Assembly: GCA_900545905.1 (NCBI GenBank)
Contig: URBA01000049.1
Coordinates: forward strand, 1 to 8,572
Origin: an uncultured Collinsella sp.
Lineage (GTDB): Bacteria > Actinomycetota > Coriobacteriia > Coriobacteriales > Coriobacteriaceae
Reading direction: 5' to 3'
DNA length: 8,572 nt
Each line of letters starts with the position of its first letter. Position 1 is the first letter of the stretch. The translations under genes were made by a program, and so were the position numbers. Below the pieces are notes generated by a model. It searched no databases. It had not been told where the DNA came from and saw only the letters and a list, made by a program, of their open reading frames with translations. This document shows positions 6,288-8,572 of this stretch, in pieces.

Positions 6288-6316
6288 GCCCCGCAGCCGG
6301 AGCGGACTGCGGGGCT
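6284..6316 (-). terminator. Terminator of the carbamate kinase gene
   Basis: AGCCCCGCAG (6287-6296) pairs with CTGCGGGGCT (6307-6316) over 10 bp. A further CCG/CGG pairing can close a small GAG loop if A6306 bulges. Read on the minus strand, TTTTGC follows. The terminator lies 65 bases beyond the arcC stop codon and resembles in build the terminator at 402-435. Confidence 0.85.
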
Positions 6317-6335
6317 CATGAAGAGAGGCTAGTTT

Positions 6336-6359
6336 GTGGGCGCTTTGCCTGGCGCCCAC
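6336..6359 (-). other. Hairpin in the 3' untranslated region of arcC
   Basis: GTGGGCGC (6336-6343) and GCGCCCAC (6352-6359) form a perfect 8-bp stem with an 8-base loop. It lies between the arcC stop codon and the terminator. No T tract follows on either strand, so it is not a typical terminator. It could protect the 3' end of the mRNA or aid termination; neither is shown by sequence. Confidence 0.5.
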
Positions 6360-6381
6360 GAGAGAGGCAACAGAGTAGAGA

Positions 6382-7344
6382 CTACTCGTGGATGCGGGTA
6401 CCGGAGAGGCCGGCCATGGTCTCGGCGGCCTTGTCCAGGGCGCCGATGATGCAGGTGCGGCCCTTGCGGGAACGGGCGAACTTGATGGCAGCGCGGACCT
6501 TGGGCTCCATGGAACCCTTGCCGAACTGGCCCTCGTCGGCCAGGCGCTCGGCCTCGTCGGCGGTGAGGTCCTCGAGCTCCTCCTGGTTGGGCTTGCCAAA
6601 GTTGATGGCGACATGCTCAACGGCAGTCAGCAGGAACAGAACGTCGGCGTCGCAGTCCTCGGCCAGCAGCTCGCCGCCCAGGTCCTTGTCGATGACGGCG
6701 GGAACGCCCTTGTAGCAACCCTTGTTCTCGTAGTCGCGGACAACGGGGATGCCGCCGCCACCGCAGGCGATGACGATGAACTCGTTGTCGAGCAGGTTAA
6801 GGATGGAGTCAGCCTCGACGATCTTCTTGGGATCGGGGGAGGCGACGACGCGACGCCAGCCGCGGCCGGAATCCTCGACGAAGACCTTGGAGGGATCCTC
6901 GGCCATGAACTCCTTGGCCTGCTCCTCGGTGTAGAAGGGGCCGATGGGCTTGGTCGGGTTCTTGAATGCGGGATCGTCGGGGTCGCACTCGATCTGGGTG
7001 ACGACGGTGGCGGCGTGCCAACGCTTATAGCGCTTGTGCATCTCGCGGCCGATGCCCTGCTGCAGGTGATAACCAATGTAGCCCTGGGACATGGCGCCGC
7101 ACTCGGGCAGCGGCATCTCGGGGGTACCGATGGCGTCATGGGCAGCGGCGAAGGCGTTCTGGATCATGCCGACCTGCGGGCCGTTGCCGTGGGTGATGAT
7201 GATCTCGTTACCCTGCTCGATAAGGCCGAGAAGAGCGTGAGCGGTGTTGCTCACGGCCTCGATCTGCTCAACGGGGTTGTTGCCGAGGGCGTTGCCGCCA
7301 AGGGCGACGACAATACGATCGGGCTTGCCAAGAGGCTTAGACAT
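6382..7344 (-). CDS. arcC: Carbamate kinase
   Basis: This cytoplasmic enzyme of the amino acid kinase family transfers phosphate between carbamoyl phosphate and ADP, giving ATP, ammonia and carbon dioxide. It is the last step of arginine, agmatine, citrulline or purine-derived ureide breakdown. With the ATG at 7344 it has 320 residues, close to the usual 310-317. Motifs in order: VALGGNAL (13-20), THGNGPQVG (51-59), GPFY (135-138), CGGGGIPV (194-201), VIDKDLGGELLA (217-228), TAVEHVAINFGKP (240-252), FGKGSMEPKV (274-283). A frame with an upstream ATG at 7380 is rejected because AAAGGA sits about eight bases before 7344 and the family begins there. No arcA, arcB or transporter gene is adjacent, and it has its own leader and terminator, so it is probably monocistronic. 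Confidence 0.96.
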   Translation of the reverse strand: MSKPLGKPDRIVVALGGNALGNNPVEQIEAVSNTAHALLGLIEQGNEIIITHGNGPQVGMIQNAFAAAHDAIGTPEMPLPECGAMSQGYIGYHLQQGIGREMHKRYKRWHAATVVTQIECDPDDPAFKNPTKPIGPFYTEEQAKEFMAEDPSKVFVEDSGRGWRRVVASPDPKKIVEADSILNLLDNEFIVIACGGGGIPVVRDYENKGCYKGVPAVIDKDLGGELLAEDCDADVLFLLTAVEHVAINFGKPNQEELEDLTADEAERLADEGQFGKGSMEPKVRAAIKFARSRKGRTCIIGALDKAAETMAGLSGTRIHE

Positions 7345-7380
7345 TGCTGGAATCCTTTCTGTAAAAGGCCTACAACCCAT

Positions 7381-7416
7381 TAATAACCCGCGTCCGTGCG
7401 ATACGCGAGTTTATTA
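7381..7416. promoter_or_regulatory. Imperfect inverted repeat in the arcC leader
   Basis: TAATAACCCGCGT (7381-7393) and ACGCGAGTTTATTA (7403-7416) are near reverse complements, differing by one extra base and one substitution, around the 9-base spacer CCGTGCGAT. The site lies 37-72 bases before the arcC start, probably within or just after the promoter. It could be an operator or an mRNA leader hairpin. No T tract follows on the minus strand, so an attenuator is not evident. Confidence 0.4.
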
Positions 7417-7428
7417 AGGTTTATATTC

Positions 7429-7457
7429 TCTTTATCGCTCATTTTATTCATTTTGAA
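7429..7457 (-). promoter_or_regulatory. Weak candidate promoter for arcC
   Basis: On the minus strand, TTCAAA (7457-7452, four of six to TTGACA) is followed after 17 bases by TAAAGA (7434-7429, three of six to TATAAT). An alternative -10, TATAAA, lies at 7425-7420 without a clear -35. The region is AT-rich and suitably placed for arcC. The matches are poor and this is a guess at the promoter. Confidence 0.22.
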
Positions 7458-7463
7458 AATAGT

Positions 7464-7477
7464 TGAACGGTGAACGG
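7464..7477. repeat. Tandem 7-bp direct repeat upstream of arcC
   Basis: TGAACGG is repeated exactly head to tail (7464-7470 and 7471-7477). It lies just upstream of the candidate arcC promoter and could be a regulator half-site pair. The repeat is short enough to be chance. Confidence 0.3.
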
Positions 7478-7790
7478 TCGTTTTTATCCGCTCAGCGTAC
7501 AGAACCCCAGCTCAGATATGTTTACGCCATTTACGTGCAACTTTATTTAAATAGAGCGAGGATTAGATGGGATTATGCAAACTATATCTTTGCTAAACAC
7601 AAAACAGATAGCGCAAAATCTTACTCGCACTATACGAGATTCTATGCACTTAATGAACGAGTATGCACCCTTGCAATAACATGGCGTTTTTCATCCAACT
7701 TAAGGAATAGCCGAGTGCCCATGCCGCGCGCCGGCCGGCAGCCGGCGAGCCGTCTCATCGATTGCCGCTTCCAGAAAATCAAAAACTGAT

Positions 7791-7804
7791 ATTGCGCGCG
7801 CAAT
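7791..7804. promoter_or_regulatory. 14-bp perfect palindrome upstream of the DUF3830-like gene
   Basis: ATTGCGCGCGCAAT equals its own reverse complement. It lies about 145 bases upstream of the start codon at 7947, within range for an operator. Alternating GC makes such palindromes easier to find by chance, so function is uncertain. Confidence 0.3.
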
Positions 7805-7946
7805 TGCGGCATGGTACTTTAGCGAAGAACAGCGCGGGCTGGGGCGACAGATGTCTGTCGTGAAGTTTGGGTTCGGCGACCCCGCTGCTGTCTTCTCCTT
7901 TTCCGCCAGCGAGCCCCTTGAGCGACGGATTGAGGAGGTCCTATCT

Positions 7947-8363
7947 ATGACAAAAATGCTCAAGATTACGCTGAATGACGAGACGTTTCTCGCCGACATG
8001 CTTTGGGACGAAGCGCCCGAGACATGCGAGCTGTTCGAGGCATCCTGTCCGGTCGAATCGCGCATCTTCTCGGCCAAGGTCTGCGATACCGAGGTAACCT
8101 ATCCCGTATCGGGTCCCATCGCCAACTACGAGCACATCGAGAACCCCGTCTTTCACGAGCCGGCAGGCGCCGTGAGCTGGTATGGCGGTTGGTCGTCGAT
8201 CTGCATCTTCTTTGACGTGTGTGAGCCCTTTGGCACCTGCGACATGTTCGCCCGCATCTGCGAGGCCGACCGCGAGCGCTTTGCCGCCGCCTGCCGCAAC
8301 GTCTGGGACAACCAGGGTATGTACATCAAAAACGAAATCGTCGAGATCGAAGCGGAGGCCTAG
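7947..8363 (+). CDS. Small cysteine-rich protein, probable DUF3830/cyclophilin-like family
   Basis: This 138-residue protein has no signal peptide or membrane segment, so it should be cytoplasmic. The layout resembles the DUF3830 family, which has a cyclophilin-like fold and no established function: an N-terminal strand (MLKITLNDETFLADML), then APETCELF, a central strand region, then HEPAGAVSWYGG (70-81) followed by ICIFFD, and a C-terminal helix and strand. Eight cysteines (27, 34, 46, 86, 92, 98, 105, 116) are a striking number for this length. The frame is open back to 7851, but the ATG at 7947 is chosen because GAGGAGG lies eight bases upstream and the family begins here. It ends two bases before the next gene, so the two are probably one operon. 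Coding is secure; the family is a recollection of pattern, not a search result. Confidence 0.75.
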   Translation: MTKMLKITLNDETFLADMLWDEAPETCELFEASCPVESRIFSAKVCDTEVTYPVSGPIANYEHIENPVFHEPAGAVSWYGGWSSICIFFDVCEPFGTCDMFARICEADRERFAAACRNVWDNQGMYIKNEIVEIEAEA

Positions 8364-8365
8364 CC

Positions 8366-8572
8366 ATGATGGATATCAACGATCTGCTCACGCTCGACCT
8401 TGCCAAGTACGCCACTTCGCTTGAAGCCCTCGCCGACCACATGATGCTCGAGGAACCCCGTGACATCGATTACATGCGTCGCCGCAAACTCGACACCGGC
8501 CGCGAGTTCGCCGTCTGGAACTTCACCGTCGGCTACTGCATGAACGCCGCCGACGCCCTCTCCCTCCTGCGA
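8366..8572 (+). CDS. Unrecognised protein, N-terminal part, cut by window end
   Basis: An open frame of 69 codons runs from the ATG at 8366 to the window edge without a stop. GGAGG at 8354-8358, inside the end of the preceding gene, is seven bases from this ATG. A second ATG follows at once, so the start could be either codon. The visible part is hydrophilic and helix-prone, rich in Asp, Leu, Ala and Arg, with no signal peptide. It includes the stretches LEALADHMMLEEPRDIDYMR and FAVWNFTVGYCMNAADALSL. The codons are GC-ending, as in neighbouring genes. The gap of two bases to the upstream gene suggests joint translation and a linked role. I do not recognise the family and assign no function. 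Confidence 0.7.
   Translation, partial: MMDINDLLTLDLAKYATSLEALADHMMLEEPRDIDYMRRRKLDTGREFAVWNFTVGYCMNAADALSLLR

Larger units (their letters stand above)
7417..7946. other. Divergent intergenic region, AT-rich left part
   Basis: These 530 bases separate arcC (minus strand) from the plus-strand gene at 7947. From about 7417 to 7700 the DNA is clearly richer in A and T than the flanking genes. I find no gene there: a plus-strand frame at 7463-7789 gives a protein of unnatural composition with no ribosome binding site. From about 7700 it turns GC-rich again, with a GC-only hairpin (CGCCGGC 7729-7735 with GCCGGCG 7741-7747, no T tract) and a palindrome at 7791-7804. A minus-strand frame (7700-8077) overlaps the start of the plus-strand gene; its last third reads somewhat like a protein C-terminus, but it has no supported start. 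Confidence 0.5.

Noticed and set aside
6388..7383. 331-codon plus-strand open frame opposite arcC
   Set aside because: It is the reverse-strand shadow of arcC, made open by GC-rich codon use. Its translation is a low-complexity Gly/Leu/Val/Asp protein, while the minus strand carries every carbamate kinase motif.
7729..7747. GC-only hairpin as a terminator
   Set aside because: The 7-bp stem has no T tract on either strand and no gene end close enough to need it.
7463..7789. 108-codon plus-strand frame in the AT-rich region
   Set aside because: No ribosome binding site, no recognisable pattern, and it spans a sharp change of base composition.

Overview
The window looks like chromosome of a high-GC anaerobic actinobacterium of the Coriobacteriia, most likely Collinsella or a close gut relative. 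This rests on GC-rich coding with strong GGAGG-type ribosome binding sites, a complete Lac/Cel-family PTS with a phospho-beta-glucosidase, a separate carbamate kinase gene, and compact GC-rich terminators followed by TTTTGC. The genus is inferred from gene style and content, not from a marker gene.

Layout. Positions 1-451 hold no gene I can call: a GC-rich stretch, a plus-strand terminator-like hairpin (210-254), a family of palindromic GGGGAC repeats, and the terminator of the sugar operon. From 5948 down to 452, five genes all read on the minus strand: a PRD-type transcriptional activator with EIIB-like and EIIA-like domains; then EIIA, EIIB and EIIC of a lactose/cellobiose-family PTS; then a GH1 6-phospho-beta-glucosidase. 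Positions 5949-6381 hold a second copy of the repeat family and the terminator of the next gene. Carbamate kinase (arcC) follows, also on the minus strand (7344-6382). An AT-rich divergent intergenic stretch (7345-7946) separates it from a plus-strand pair: a small cysteine-rich protein resembling DUF3830 (7947-8363) and an unrecognised gene cut by the window end (8366-8572).

How the genes work together. EIIC carries a beta-glucoside such as cellobiose across the membrane. Phosphate passes from HPr through His78 of EIIA and Cys7 of EIIB to the sugar. The GH1 enzyme then splits the imported phospho-disaccharide. The activator is the expected sensor: its PRD, EIIB-like and EIIA-like domains can be phosphorylated by PTS proteins, so expression should follow sugar flux and general PTS state. 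Gaps between the PTS genes and the hydrolase are short, with a stop codon fused to a ribosome binding site at one junction and a one-base gap at another, so they form one translationally coupled unit. Carbamate kinase makes ATP from carbamoyl phosphate. No arcA or arcB is visible beside it, and it has its own terminator and leader.

The most unusual feature is the pair of composite repeats that bracket the sugar operon in the same orientation, each abutting a transcription terminator, with their modules in different order. I found no tRNA, rRNA, CRISPR array, complete insertion sequence or defence system, and I see no clear evidence of a wholly new system. The least explained genes are the plus-strand pair at the right end.
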